64,000 bases of DNA, taken from assembly GCA_016748015.1 (NCBI GenBank), contig JAAOMT010000602.1:1057922-1121921 (forward strand), given 5' to 3'. A program made the position numbers and the translations under genes. Shown one piece after another: positions 1 through 11,769 of the stretch; the first letter of the stretch is position 1, and the number at the start of each line of letters is the position of its first letter. Source of the DNA: Geosiphon pyriformis. Taxonomy: Eukaryota; Glomeromycota; Glomeromycetes; Archaeosporales; Geosiphonaceae. Below the pieces are notes generated by a model. The model had not been told where the DNA came from. It made no database searches and saw nothing but the letters and a program-made list of their open reading frames with translations.

Positions 1-2250
1 GGAGATGGAAGACAAGCAAGATGGAAAATAGCACTCGCACCATACAATTATACTATACATTACAAAAAGAGAAAAGACAATAGAAATGCTAATGGTTTAT
101 CGCAAATAAGACAAATCTAAGAACATTTCAACCCAAAAATATAATAAAACCAGAACAATACCAACGGAAAAATACAACAAAAGATGAATATACAAAAATA
201 TCAACAATTACAACATTATCTAAACACTCAACAATTCAAGGAGAATTTATCTCATCCGGAACGAAGGAGTATCAAACACCAATCAAAATATTTCATCACT
301 CACCAAAATATACTTTTTTGGAAAAATAGAAGGGATCCAAATCAACCAACCAGAGTAATTATGGAGCCAGAAAAAGAGACAATATTATTCAACATGCACT
401 TAAATCCAACAGCAGGACATTTTTACAAAGAAACAACCATGGAAAGGATTAGAAAAAGATACTATTGGCCATCAATGTACCCAGACATCATTCAATATGT
501 TCAAAATTGTGACACTTGTCAGCGAAGAAGAGGAACAAAACCCAGTGAACCATTAAGACCAATCAAAGTGGGACAACTATTTGACCGTATGAGAATTGAT
601 TTAGTAAGACCATTAACAATCACCAGCAGAGGAAACAGATACATAACAGTAGCTATGGACTATCTCATTAAATGGCCAGAGGTGAAAACAATTCAAAGAG
701 TGGATGCAGAATCCGTTGCCGAATTTGTTCATCAGAATTTGATTTGTTGACATGGATGTCCAAAAAAATTATTATCAGACCAAGAAACTCATTTTGTGAA
801 CAGAACATTAACAAAATTGAGCCAAAGATTCGGAATCAAGAGACTATTATTATCATCATACCATCCACAAACCAATGGATTAGTAGAAAGATTCAACAGA
901 ACATTGTGTGAAGCAATAGCCAAGCTCAGCCAAGAAAACCAGAATGATTGAGATTTGTTTATACCATCAATACTATTTGCTTATCGGACAACAAAACAAG
1001 ATACTACACAAACAACACCATTTGAATTAGTATATGGAAGAATAGCAACATTATCAGTAGAGAGAAAAATTAATACATATCCAGCTGAACCAATAACAGA
1101 GAAAAATTTTCAAGAAACATTGCTGAAAAGAACATATGACTTAATGGAAACATTGGAAAACAAACAAAGAAGAGCAGCTGATAATATCCAAAAATCCCAA
1201 AAAACACAGAAAGAAAAACATGATAGTCAACTATTAGACAAACCAGTTGAATTCAAGATCGGAGACAAAGTATTACTACATCATACCAAAGCAGAAAAAC
1301 AATGGAGTGGAAAATTTGACCCCAAATGAGACGGACCATTTCACATAGAAGAAAGTCTAGGAAATGGAGCTTACAAATTAAGATTGGATAACAAAATTTT
1401 AACCAAAGCAACACATGGAGATTGACTGAAACCATATCACAACATTATACTACCATCTACCAATAATATTCCACAATTAGGAGTACAGAGAATACTAGTC
1501 CAACCAGATAAGATTCTACAAGATTGGGAACCAATCATTATTATCGACAACAACACATTAAATTGATCCATTAAAAGAATATATAAAGACATGGTAGACA
1601 CAACAGGAAGTATCAGAAAAATGAAAATTACAGACAATATTCACTCACTAGCACAACAACTCTTTCAATTAATCCAACACCAGGAAATGGAGATTACAAT
1701 CAATCAACAAACCATTCGATATTAAGATACTAGAAAGACATTTCAACTCAGAACACAGAAGAAAACTGAAAATACTGTGGATAAAATTATGGTAAAAGTA
1801 AAATTAGCAATAAAAGAATCGACAAAAGAGTCACTATATCAAGAGTTGACTAAAGAAACTTGGAATTGGTAGATACAACAATTTCCATGAAACTATTGTT
1901 ATTTTTACTTAAGATAACATGTAAATATCCAGAATCTATATACGGATAAAACAAAGTGATTATTCAACCAAGGAGTACTACAACAATTAGAATATTTTGT
2001 GGAAAAAAACAACTTATCCACACAAGCCTGAGCCATATACCGAATACATACAGCATTTCAAGATAAACCAAAAATATTGCTCAACAGAGCAATGGATCTG
2101 ATTATCAGTAATCAATTGGGAAAAATCACTAATGCTTAATTTGAAGAATTACAGACCCAAATAACACAAGTAATTCTCGAAAACAAAATCCAGGAAATAC
2201 TTTAAGAGGGGGAATCACATGAGTTAGATTTTGACAGAGCTCAATATTAA
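1..2250 (+). pseudogene. Ty3/gypsy Pol, 3' half (element A): RNase H end, integrase, C-terminal extension
   Basis: Frame 1 reads continuously from the window edge to a TAA at 2248-2250, with in-frame TGA at 748, 949, 1327, 1423 and 1564 and TAA/TGA stops further on. The first 117 bases give the end of an RNase H domain. From 184 there is an integrase: an HHCC zinc module (H in NPTAGH, then CDTC), the first catalytic Asp in RIDLVRP, the second in SDQETHF, and the Glu in NGLVERFN. A WDGPF-type C-terminal integrase motif follows, its Trp now TGA (1327). From about 1906 an extension of unknown function is shared with element C. Four of the first five stops fall where related copies or family consensus have Trp, and one where Arg (CGA) is expected, so this is a decayed copy. 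Its 5' part lies outside the window. The polyprotein would have integrated element cDNA into the genome. Confidence 0.93.
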
Positions 2251-2264
2251 AAAGAAGGGAATAA
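2249..2264 (+). other. Polypurine tract of element A
   Basis: A run of purines (AAAAAGAAGGGAATAA) sits directly before the TG that opens the 3' LTR and overlaps the pol stop codon. This is the expected priming site for plus-strand DNA synthesis. Element C has the equivalent tract at 34,254-34,269. Confidence 0.8.
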
Positions 2265-3094
2265 TGTTATTCATAGAAATATAAGAAATATATTAGCATA
2301 ATTATTAGCCAATTAGAAGTAAGCATAGTAAATGTGGAATTCCAGGATTCTTCTCAAAGGAATTGCAGGATTCCTGTCATGAAGAATCAAGGAATTGAGG
2401 AATCCCAATTATGTATATATAGCAGTAGTGGTAGAAACAGAAAAAACAGAATCGATACCACAGAATCCTTAGCCTAGAAATGCAATCATCAAATAAATAA
2501 TTATTTTATATCTTCATCCACTTCCCCCACTATCAACCTTTCATGTTGATAGTAATTGATACTTGACCATGCTGGAACAATAGCTCTTGATCATGGCTAT
2601 TGACAGAATACTAATCTGCAAATCGCCTTGGCTTATTTTTTTGCTTTCTTTATTTCCTTTTATTTCTTTTTTTCTTTATTTTATTTTGATTTGTTGTTAT
2701 ATACTAATTGATAAACAATTAAGTGCTGAGTTATTGACATTAAGGATAGCCTGGTAAAAGACCCAGAAATACAGGTAAGATTTTTATATATTATCAGATA
2801 GCTTACTAGAAAGGCACGACTGCCAGACTAAATCCGGCCACCATGCTAAGAAAGAAATTGGAAAAACTCTTGGAAAATATCTCTACTATTGACACTATTG
2901 AATCTCTGTCCATTATACAAAGGACTCAACCAAAACCTTCAGATTAACCAAAACCTTCAGATCAACCAAAACCTTCAGATCCATCAAAACCTTTAGATAC
3001 AACACCTTCAGAATAGTCTTAACGGAAGTAGCTTTTAAGCACCAAGTTACGGGTTTGTTATTTAATTCAACAGCAGAAATAATCACCTGTAACA
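2265..3094 (+). repeat. 3' LTR of element A (LTR family 1)
   Basis: 830 bp starting TGTTATTC and ending CTGTAACA. It matches the LTRs at 25139-25891, 34270-35160 and (reverse) 11770-12657 in start, end and many internal blocks. It has a run of GAATTCC/GGATTCC-type short repeats near 2337-2406, a TATATATAG box at 2414-2422 and an AATAAA block near 2493. The right border is a direct junction with element B, so A appears to have inserted into B. Confidence 0.9.
2414..2422 (+). promoter_or_regulatory. TATA box of LTR family 1
   Basis: TATATATAG followed by CAGTAG occurs at the same relative place in all four family-1 LTRs (also 25264-25272, 34533-34541 and reverse near 12,451-12,465). It is the likely core promoter, with an AATAAA element roughly 80-100 bp downstream. 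Promoter function is inferred from position and conservation. Confidence 0.6.
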
Positions 3095-4560
3095 CCGTTG
3101 TTGTTGAAGTATTTAAGTTGTAAGGCAGGCTGATTTTCGATAAGGTAGATGGGTGTTGTTTCAATTTCTTCCATTGCTTTAGGTTCTCCAAATTCAATTT
3201 CGTTCTCATTATTTTCGCTGGGCAAGGGGATACTAAGAGCATAACATTTAGGACACTACTGTTCATCACAAGGCATAATGCATTCTTCACATAGCTTAAT
3301 GTTCATTTGTTCTAATTGTTGAGTTTCTTGGGTTGAGTAGGTGTGACTTGCAATTTGGTGGTAGACTTCTACTTCATCTTTGTAATTGAATCCAGCTAAT
3401 TCTATAGTGTATTCAATGTATTCTGCTTTTTTCATTTGACAAACATTTTCTTTAGTAGCTCCATTAATTAATGTTATTGCTAGGTCAAAAATCATCTCGG
3501 CATTATGAGAGTAGTGATAAAGTTTGTTGAGAGCACTGTTGTATGCCACATTAAAGGGTGTTCCTCTTTTTACTTTTTCTGAAATTAATAAAGCATATTG
3601 GCAGGTTTGATCACAGACTTCACCTCTCATTGCTATATCAATTCAATTGCATTCTTCCAGTAGCATATCTCCACAAGTCAAACAAGAGATGTTGTCTCAT
3701 TTTCTACTTCTTTTTATTAGATGGCCCTATCATTCTCTGTGGCAAGTCTTACAGTAATAACAAGTATGATTTTCATATTCTTCTTCAGGTGAAATGCAGG
3801 CTTCCATTGACGATAGTTTCTTGTGACAGTCTTTACATTTAAGGGGAATATAGAAGTGTTGTTTCCTTGGTTCGGGTTTTGAGTAAGGGATATTCCATTC
3901 AGAGGTTTTGAGTTCAGAGTGTGGAGTAAAATGTTCTTGTTCCATTTCATCAGCCCAGTTAGACGTTAATCCAAGAGCCATGAATGTTTCAATAAAGGAT
4001 TTTTCCTCTTCCGGTTCAAATTCAAAAGCCGGGGCTTTTTCAGAGTATTTGTTGAATGTACCACAAGTGGCAGGTACCCAGACATGTTGTCCTTGGTAGG
4101 AGATTGTTAACTTTTGTGTTTCCCAATTCAGATTAGCATTGGCTTTTTGAAGCCAATTATTTTTGATAAGAGCTTGGTACTGGAGTGCGTCCATTACAAG
4201 AACTTTGACTAGAATGATGATTCCATCAAAAGTGAATGGAAAATTGTCAATTTCTCCTATTGGGGTCTTTTTCATGTCATCAGCAGTGACAATTACTGTT
4301 TGAGCTGGTCAGTCGACATTTCTCTTCAACTGTTGCATTAACTGGTAGGTAATAATACTTCTGGTGGATCCACTGTTTAGGATCAAGCAAATTGTCTTTC
4401 CTTCGACTTCTGCTTCAGTGTACATAGCTGTGATTGCTTTTTGTTCATTGGTGGCTGCATTGCTAAGCAGGAATGGTGACTCATTTGCTTCAAACTCAAA
4501 AGAGAATATATCTGAAAGATTAGCGTTTTCAGCAATTCTGGCTGGTGAGATTGTGGTAGG
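3095..4560 (-). pseudogene. Ty3/gypsy protease and Cys-rich module (element B)
   Basis: This continues in the same minus-strand frame as the Gag part to its right, so Gag and Pro form one reading frame. The aspartic protease region has the LILNSGS signature near 4365-4390, where active enzymes have Asp-Ser/Thr-Gly, so the catalytic Asp is Asn here. After the protease comes a Cys-rich stretch with pairs CKDC, CYYC, CLTC, CDQTC, CEEC and CPKC. In-frame TGA/TAA/TAG interrupt it, for example at 3730-3732. The coding region stops at 3095 where element A's LTR begins, so dUTPase, RT and integrase are absent. It would have processed the polyprotein; the Cys module's role is unknown. Confidence 0.88.
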
Positions 4561-6507
4561 AGTATAGGAAAGGTTTTGTTGTTATGCTGCAGCTCTACCT
4601 CCCTAGAGTGCAGTATAGTGAAAATCCTGTTCTTCTGGCATTGTTAAATAACTGGGTTGAGTGTGGTAGTAGTTGGGTCTTGGTTGAATGGAATTTTGGG
4701 GAACTAATTGGTTGTTCAAACTGATTCTATTGTTGTTTACTTGGTACCAGTTTTGTGATGTGAATTGATTTTGTGTAATCAGTCTTCGAGCAGGTACTTG
4801 ATAATGTTGTGTGAGTGGTTGTTGGTATTGCTGTTGAATTGGCTGTGCGGCAGGTTGATAATAGTTATTTTGGTATTGGGGTCTTGGTGGATAGTAAACT
4901 GGTAGTGGTGGTTGATAATAAGATTGCTTTGGTGAAGGGTAACATTGATTACTCCTATTTTGTTGGTCTTGTTGTAGCTTTCTGCAATCTCTTTTCCAGT
5001 GGCCAGAAATTTCACAATAATAGCAATTCTGAGACTGGTTATTGGAAAGTGGTGCAAAGTTATTTTGATTTCGTCTTTGGGGTGGTTGATATCTTTAGGG
5101 TTGCTGTTGTTGTTGATTGGTGAAATAGTTTTCAACCTTCTTTGTGAGTTGGTCAATTTTTTCCTCAGCTGCTGAGCTGGTTTCTCTAATTGCCAAATTT
5201 ACAAGTTTTGTGGGATTGGCCTCTTCTATGGCCATTTCATATCTTTTCGCATGCTGTATGGCAGAGTTTAAATCTTTTGGCACATGTGGGCGAACCTTTT
5301 TAATTAGTTTATCTTTTAGACCAGCAATAAATTGATCCAAAATTTGAGCATTGGAATAATAATCATTTGTTTCGAGTTGGTGAATTTGTCTGAGAAGTTT
5401 GTTGAATTTCCTGATATAAGTCATAACAGATTCAGAAAGTTCTTGTTTAATATTTTGAAAACAATTGCAAAGGGTGATGGAGGTATTATTGTCAGTGAAC
5501 TGTTTAAGGAAGGCTGCTTTGAAAGCATTCCAATCATTGAATGGGGTGGCCAAGTTTTTAAACCATTCTCCTGCTGTTCCTTTGAGAAAGTAGGGAATTG
5601 TTCTTAACATTCTGGCAGCATTTTATCCATTTGCATTTCCAGCTTTAGTAACTTGGTCGAGCCATTCTTGGGAACTGGTCTCAATGTCTTCTCCATTAAA
5701 TTCAGAGATTTTTGCGATGTATGTTGTCATTTTGTCTTTTTTGTTTTCACTGTCTATTGATTCTTCTTCAGATATTTCAGGTTTGTTTTCTTTGTTTGCT
5801 GCTGTCTGAGAGTGTTCACTTTGATTTTCAGCTAAAAAGTCAAGGAGATTGGAACTAGTTTGAAGGGGTTCTTGTTGTCTGATGGGACTTCTGAGTGATG
5901 TAAAATCTTCTGGTCTTGCAAATCAATTCAAGGGTGAATTAGGCGTTTGTGCTTGTGCAAGTGAAGCTAGAAAAAGTGTGATAGTAAGTGGAAGTTTTGA
6001 ACTGGTTCCTTGTTCAGGTGTTTGTAAATGTTTGGCAGTTGTTTTTGGTAGTGTTGGAGTATTTGGAGTGGTTTTTGAGTCTTGTTTTAATTTGTTTTTG
6101 CCTTTGTTGCTTGTTTCTGTTTCTGATTCAAAATCAATAGAGTATTGAAACTGCACTGGATATGTTTTTTCACAGTATTTAATAATGTTAAAATTAAGTT
6201 CGTGAAAGTAAGTGGCAAGTGTTTTGCTATTAAGGTCTTCAGTTCTCAACTGTGAATAGTGTGCTAAATTATTGTAAAGATTGCTTCTAACTTCTGAGAT
6301 ATTGTAATTTCCAAAAAGATAATTGTTGATGCAGTTTTCAATGTATTGGTATACTGATTTCTTGACAACTTCAATTCCATCTGAAATGTTGAATCTTTGC
6401 TTGCAGTGGGTGTAAATTGATTGGTAATACTCTAGAGTTGTTGCATCTGGTGTGATTGCCACTTTGAATTTTGTTGTTGCTGTGTTATTTCTGTGGGAGA
6501 GCACCAA
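4561..6507 (-). pseudogene. Ty3/gypsy Gag with CCHC zinc knuckle (element B)
   Basis: One minus-strand frame starts just after the primer binding site. An N-terminal region (about 5923-6500) is followed by the retrotransposon-Gag core (5095-5720, containing GTAGEWF and a SESVMTY-type stretch). Then come a Gln/Pro-rich linker and a CCHC knuckle CYYCEISGHWKRDC at 4984-5025 with all four zinc ligands intact. Stops are few: a TAA at a probable Trp codon near 5622, one at 5095-5097, and two near 4590-4615. The leftmost part (4561-4700) leads into the protease. No good ATG is visible next to the PBS, so the true start is uncertain. Gag would form the virus-like particle. Confidence 0.88.
6490..6506 (-). 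other. Primer binding site of element B
   Basis: Read on the minus strand, two bases after the LTR end, the sequence is TGGTGCTCTCCCACAG. It starts with TGG, complementary to a tRNA CCA end. The same TGGTGC start follows the LTRs of C, D and the 21.9-kb element, but the next bases differ between the two LTR families. I cannot name the primer tRNA. Confidence 0.7.
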
Positions 6508-6508
6508 A

Positions 6509-7470
6509 TGTTACTGGAGATTTTTGGTCTCTTTTCTTGAATGTTGTTAATGTCTGTTTGTTGTGAATTCACGTTTCCAGGAAGTAGTTGGACCTCCAGT
6601 AACTGAATTTATCTTCAAATTATCTCCTATAATTTGAACTTACTGGGCTTATGAGTGAAATGGCCAATTCCATGCCAGTTGCTTTATGTAGTTACGTTGT
6701 AGTAAACATCAACTCTTTCCCAGGAATTACTCGTCTGGAAGCTCACTAAAAATGTGTAGTTACTTTGCTGTAAAAGTCAACTCTTCTACAGGAATCTTGT
6801 CTGTAGATTACCTTAATAATTGTAATAAGAAAAGAAAAGAAAAAAATAAAAGAAATGTAAAAGAAATAGGATTTTATCAAAGGAAACGTTTTTCTATCCA
6901 GGCCTGGAGTCACTAACAATTTACTGAAATTGGTAGCTAATCAATTTCAAAATGTTAGTTGGGTTTTGAGGATTTTCAAGTACAATAATTAAAGAATTTG
7001 GTTTTTCGAATTATTTAATATTTATTTCTTTTTGTGTGTGTAGAAATGGTTCTAAGTAATAAATCTAAAGTAAGATACATTTTCTCAAAGAGAGATGCTC
7101 TTTTTTTATACAATTTGTCGTAACACTATTCTATGAACTTGAACTTTGCTATTTTCTACAATTTCACTGAACTAAAGATACATTTCGGCGAACTATAAGT
7201 TATTTCGGTGAACTATCAATTATTTCGGCAAATTTCTACAAATTTCGGCAAACTTTTAAATGTTATATAGTTCAGGGTATTACATGATTGATTATTACAA
7301 TTAGGTTACATTTGTGTTGTGTACAAATTGGGTTATTAATTTAAATGATAATTTTGGACATTTTGCTAATGTAATAAGTGATAATTTGAAATAATAATAT
7401 ATGCTAATTAATGATAGGATTTATAAGATAATTTCATGCTAAATAATATCTCTAATTTTGTCTGGTAACA
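6509..7470 (-). repeat. 5' LTR of element B (LTR family 2)
   Basis: 962 bp which, on the minus strand, starts TGTTACCAGACAAAATTAG and ends in GTAACA. It matches the solo LTR at 10262-11244 end to end in opposite orientation. U3 carries a string of TTCGGCGAA-like units every 20-24 bp (about 7164-7262). Its right edge (7470/7471) is a clean junction with the interrupted pol of element D, so B inserted into D. Confidence 0.9.
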
Positions 7471-10261
7471 CCACAAGTGAGACATGATTTGTTGTCCCAC
7501 TTTCCTTGACATTTTGGGTACTTGTATCATTCTCTATGGCATGGCTTACAATAATAATGTGTATATGTTCAGTAGTCTTTGTCTGGCACTACCCAAGCTC
7601 CCATAGAAGAAAGTTTCTTTTCACAGTCTTTGTATTTAAGAGGTATGTATAGTGGTTGTGGCAGTGGCTTGTGAACTGAGTATGAATTTGTCTAGCCACT
7701 GTTTATTTTTTTAGTGTCTATGGCTTTTTTGGATATGTTTTTTTCTTTTCTCTCTTTTCCCTTTCCCTTGTTATCCTCTTTTTACTCCCAAGTTGACTGT
7801 TTGTCCTAGTTATTGTCAGTTCCCTATGTTTGATCAGTATTCCAGATATGTTCTTTTTGTTGTTTTTTTTTCCTGTTATTGTCCCAAAAAAGTATAGGTG
7901 GCAGTTCATTGTGGTCATTGTCAGCTCATGAGACTTAATATGCTTCCTAAGTTGGTTTTTTTTCTTCTTCCTCAAAGTCAATAAGTAGTACTGGTGGGTT
8001 GTTGGTTTTGAAGTGACCACACATAACTGGTATTCATGTGTATTGGCTATTTTGGCTAAGTTGAAGCTTCTGTGTTATCCAGTTGAGTATGGTATTGGTT
8101 TTAGATAACCAGTTGTTTTCTACTAATGCTTAATATTGAGTTGCTTTTATCACTAGGACTTTGATAGGAGTGATGATGCCATTGACTTCAAAAGGAAAGT
8201 CATCAATTTCACCAATAGGAGTTTTGGTTGCTCCATCAGCAATGATAATTTGTGCACTGGCAGCTCGATCAACTCAATGATCTAATTGGTCCATAAGTTG
8301 TCTTGTAATGATGCTGTCAGCTGATCCACTATTTAGGATTAGTTTGATAAAGTGGCCATCGACTTTGACATCAATGTACATGGCAGTGATAAATTTTTCT
8401 TCTAGGGCGGCTCTACTAAACAACAGCATGGTTGACAGTTCCTTGAGTTCAAATGAAAAAATGACATCCAGTGATTTGTTTTTGGTAATGGTAGCTGGTA
8501 GAATGTTGCTGATAAGTGTTGGTTATTGGTTAAATGCCAGGTTATTGAGTTGGGTGTTTTCTGGAGTAACCAGGAAACTTAAATAGTATTGGAAATTTGG
8601 GTTTTGTGTGTACTTGGTTCCCGAATTCCAAAACCATGATCTTGATTGTTGTGTAGAGAAGCTGGGAATCAGTTGGTAAACAACCATTGCCAATCTCCAA
8701 TTTTGAGTAACTTTTAATCTAGAGTTTTCTAATGTCACCTGAGCTGGGTTTGATGACAGTGGTTAAACTATGGGTGTTTGATAAATTGTTTGTGATTGCA
8801 GTAGTTGATAGATTACTTGTGGCTGCAGTTGATAAATTGGAGGTTGATATATGGGTGGTTGATATAGTGGCTGTTACATTATTGGTAGGTAAGTGAGTTG
8901 ATATTGGTCTTGATTTAAGTAATAATTCAGAATTTGAATTCTATGATCAGGGTTTCAGTATTGATTTCCCAATTGTGAATTACTATAAAAATGGCAGTTA
9001 GCTCTAATGTGACCTTGTTTACCATAGTTGTGGCAGACTCGCATATCTGACTGCCATGACTGATTGGATAATAATAATAGATGTAACTGATTTTGGAAAT
9101 AATTCAGGTTTCCTAAATTATTGTATCATTGTAGTGGTTAATAAATTGCACAATTGTCAACTAAGTATCCCTCAATTTTTTGATTGATCAAATCACTGAA
9201 TTGCTTTAGTTTGGAATCCAAGTTAGATGATCTATTCATTACTAGATTTATGGCTTGGGCGTGGTTAGCTTCTAATTCAGCTGATTCAAAATCTCTGGCA
9301 TATGTAACTGTGGCTTGAAAATCTGCTGGATGCATTGGGCATACATGTTGAAGAATGCTACTGCATAATCTGTGAATAAACTGATTCAGGATCTGGGCTG
9401 TGATAAAGTAATTGGCGTCAATAGCTTGTATTTGGCACAAGTTTCAATAGAAACATCCCAAGTAAGTGGTAACTGCTTCAGTATCTCCTTGTTTGATGGT
9501 GGTAAAAGTATTGGCCAAGTGATTAATGCTGTTGCTGTTACTAAAATATCTTAAAAATTCTAATTTAAATGCATTAAATGTTTGGGGTTTTTGAGCTAAA
9601 CTATAATACCATGAGTCAGTGGCATTTTGAAGAAAATAGGAGATTGCTTAGAAGGCTCTGGTATCATTCCAGTTATTGGTGGTGATAGCTTTGACAACGT
9701 CATTGATCCACATTTGGGTGTCGTCCTCTTTGCCAGAAATTTTTCTAGCTTTGTGATTGGTGCGCATGCCATTTGTTGTTTTTATTGTGGTTGTTGAAGT
9801 GGCTGTTGAAGTTGTTAAAGTAGTTGCAGTAGTTGTTAAATAAGTTGCTGAAATGGCTGTTGTTGAATTAGTTCAATAATTGGTTTAATTGGTGGCTGAT
9901 TGATGATGATTACTGGAGATAAGTTTTTCTGATTAATTGTTTTGGAGTTGGTATTGTTTTGAGTTTGCTGGATTTAAATATTTGGAGTTTCAACTTTTGG
10001 ATTTTCCAGGATCGAGTTTTGGTAAGTAAATTCCTAATTCTTACTTTCTTTTTCTTCCTTTTTTTCTGATTCTGTTATTTTCCATAAACTCGCAGTTCTA
10101 AAATCTGGTTGATGTGGCAATGATTGAAATCCTAATGGCATTGGTGATCACAATTTAAATCCTTTAAAGTATTTACTGTATGGCCCTAATAGTTCTGCTC
10201 TTCTTTGTTTACTTTGAAATAGAAATTGTTTAAAGGTTAAGATTGTGTTTAATGCGGATGT
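7471..10261 (-). pseudogene. Ty3/gypsy Gag (C-terminal part), protease and Cys-rich start (element D)
   Basis: On the minus strand, this holds the Gag core (about 9138-9750), a knuckle remnant near 9030-9075 (CHNYGKQGHIRANC, second Cys replaced by Tyr), a Gln/Tyr/Pro-rich linker, and the protease. The protease has LILNSGSADS near 8315-8345, again Asn in place of Asp, and is followed by the conserved PIGEIDDFPF block near 8190-8225. At the left end are the first Cys pairs (CKDC, CKPC, CLTC) of the module seen in B and C. Many in-frame stops are present. It is one copy split by the solo LTR at 10262-11244; its N-terminal Gag continues at 11245. The rest of pol is missing, removed or displaced by element B. 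Confidence 0.87.
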
Positions 10262-11244
10262 TGTTACTAGACAAAATTAGAGATATTATTTAGCATAAAA
10301 TTATCTTTATAATTCCTATCATTAATTAGTATATATTATTGTTTTAAATTATCACTTATTACATTAGCAAAATGTCCAAAATTATCATTTAATTAATAAC
10401 CCAATTTGTACATAACACAGATGTAACCTAATTGTGATGATCAATCATGCAATACCCCGAAATATGTAACATTTAAAAGTTCGCCAAAATTTGTAGAAAT
10501 TCGCCGAAATAAGTGATAGTTCACCAAAATATTTAATAATTTGCAGAAATAACTTGTAGTTCACTGAAATGTATCTTTAGTTCAGCGAAATTGTAAAAAA
10601 GAGCAAAGTTCAAGTTCATAGAATAGTATTATAACAAGTTATATAAAAGAAGAGCTTCTCTCTTTGAGAAAATGTATCTTACTTTAGATTTATCACTTAG
10701 AACCATTCCTACACACACAAAAAGAAATAAAATATCAAATAATTCGAAAAACCAATTTCTTTAAATATTGCACTTGGAAAATCTCCAAAAACTCAACTAA
10801 CATTTTGAAATTGATTAGCTACCAATTTCAGTAAACTGTTAGTAACTCTAGGCCTGGATAGAAAACGTTTCTCTTGACAGAATTCTATTTCTTTTATATT
10901 TCTTTTATTTTTTTTTATTTTCTTATTATAATCATTAGGATAGCCTACAGACAAGATTCCTGTAGAAGAGTTGACTTTCACAGCAAAGTAACTACACATT
11001 TTTTTTAGTGAGCTTCCAAACAAGTAATTCCTGGGAAAGAATTGATGTTTACTACAACATAACTACACAAAGCAATTGGTACGGAATTGGTCATTCCACT
11101 TATAAGCCCAGCAATTCAAATTATAGGAGATAATTTGAAGATAAATTCAGTTACTGAAGGTTCAACTACTTCCTGGAAACGTGAATTCACAGCAAATCAA
11201 CATCAACAACATTCAAGAAAAGAGACCAAAAACCTCTAGTAACA
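10262..11244 (+). repeat. Solo LTR (LTR family 2) inside gag of element D
   Basis: 983 bp from TGTTACTAGACAAAATTAG to CTCTAGTAACA, matching LTR2 at 6509-7470. The gag frame of D runs into both sides: NVINIFAVDT on the right joins TSALNTILTF on the left, as in element C (AINIILTD then LTFRQF). It is flanked by ATGT on the left and ACGT on the right, a 4-bp target duplication with one CpG-type transition. Both LTRs of an inserted element must have recombined to leave one. Six GTTCGCCGAAAT-like units lie at about 10,478-10,590. Confidence 0.9.
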
Positions 11245-11769
11245 ACGTGTCTACTGCAAAGATATTGATAACATTTCCTGGTGTATAATAGTATGATGAA
11301 TTGATAGGTGATTCAACTCTGGTTTTCTTCCAAGTGGGTGGTTGTATCTTTTTGGATGTTATTACTGGTGTTTGCAATCTTCCTTTCTTTTTGTCTGCAT
11401 AGGCGATGGGAAATTGTTATTGGATGTACCTTTTAATGGTTTGATTGATTTCCCTGATAATTGGTGCAAAACTGTAGTTTCTTAATAAACTGGTATGTTA
11501 AAATAACTTTGTATAAAGATTTTCTCTTGTGGATTCAATGTTAACTGTTCCTCCTAAGGAGTCTGTAATTTTATTGTTGACATAAAAGTTGAAGACTGAT
11601 TCTGCTGGAAAATGGTTATTGTTTAATCTTAGCTGTTGGCTGTACTGTTGAAACAGGGATTTGGCAAATCCTAGATGGTTGGTTTCTATAATTTCTGGTT
11701 CTGCCACTTTTAGATAATTGTTGTTGGTGCTGGATCTCTGTAGGATTATACCTCACAGGAAGCACCAAA
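11245..11769 (-). pseudogene. Ty3/gypsy Gag N-terminus and PBS (element D)
   Basis: The minus strand starts with TGGTGCTTCCTGTGAGG (PBS, ending at 11767) directly after the LTR. It then encodes the Gag N-terminus, including the HLGFAKSLFQQYSQQL and SVFNFYVNNKITD blocks, which are nearly identical in element C (25,960-26,110). The frame is broken at 11245 by the solo LTR and resumes at 10261. Only a few stops are present in this part. Confidence 0.87.

Noticed and set aside
1-2250. Possible reassigned genetic code (TGA = Trp), because element A's first five in-frame stops are all TGA, four at Trp positions.
   Set aside because: Element C and the LINEs also have TAA and TAG at Trp and Gln positions, and the three host genes use TGG for Trp with no internal TGA. 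Transition decay explains it.
2913-3290. 125-codon minus-strand frame with repeated LKVLVDLKVL.
   Set aside because: It crosses the LTR A / element B junction; the repeat comes from a short LTR tandem (ACCTTCAGAT) read by chance.
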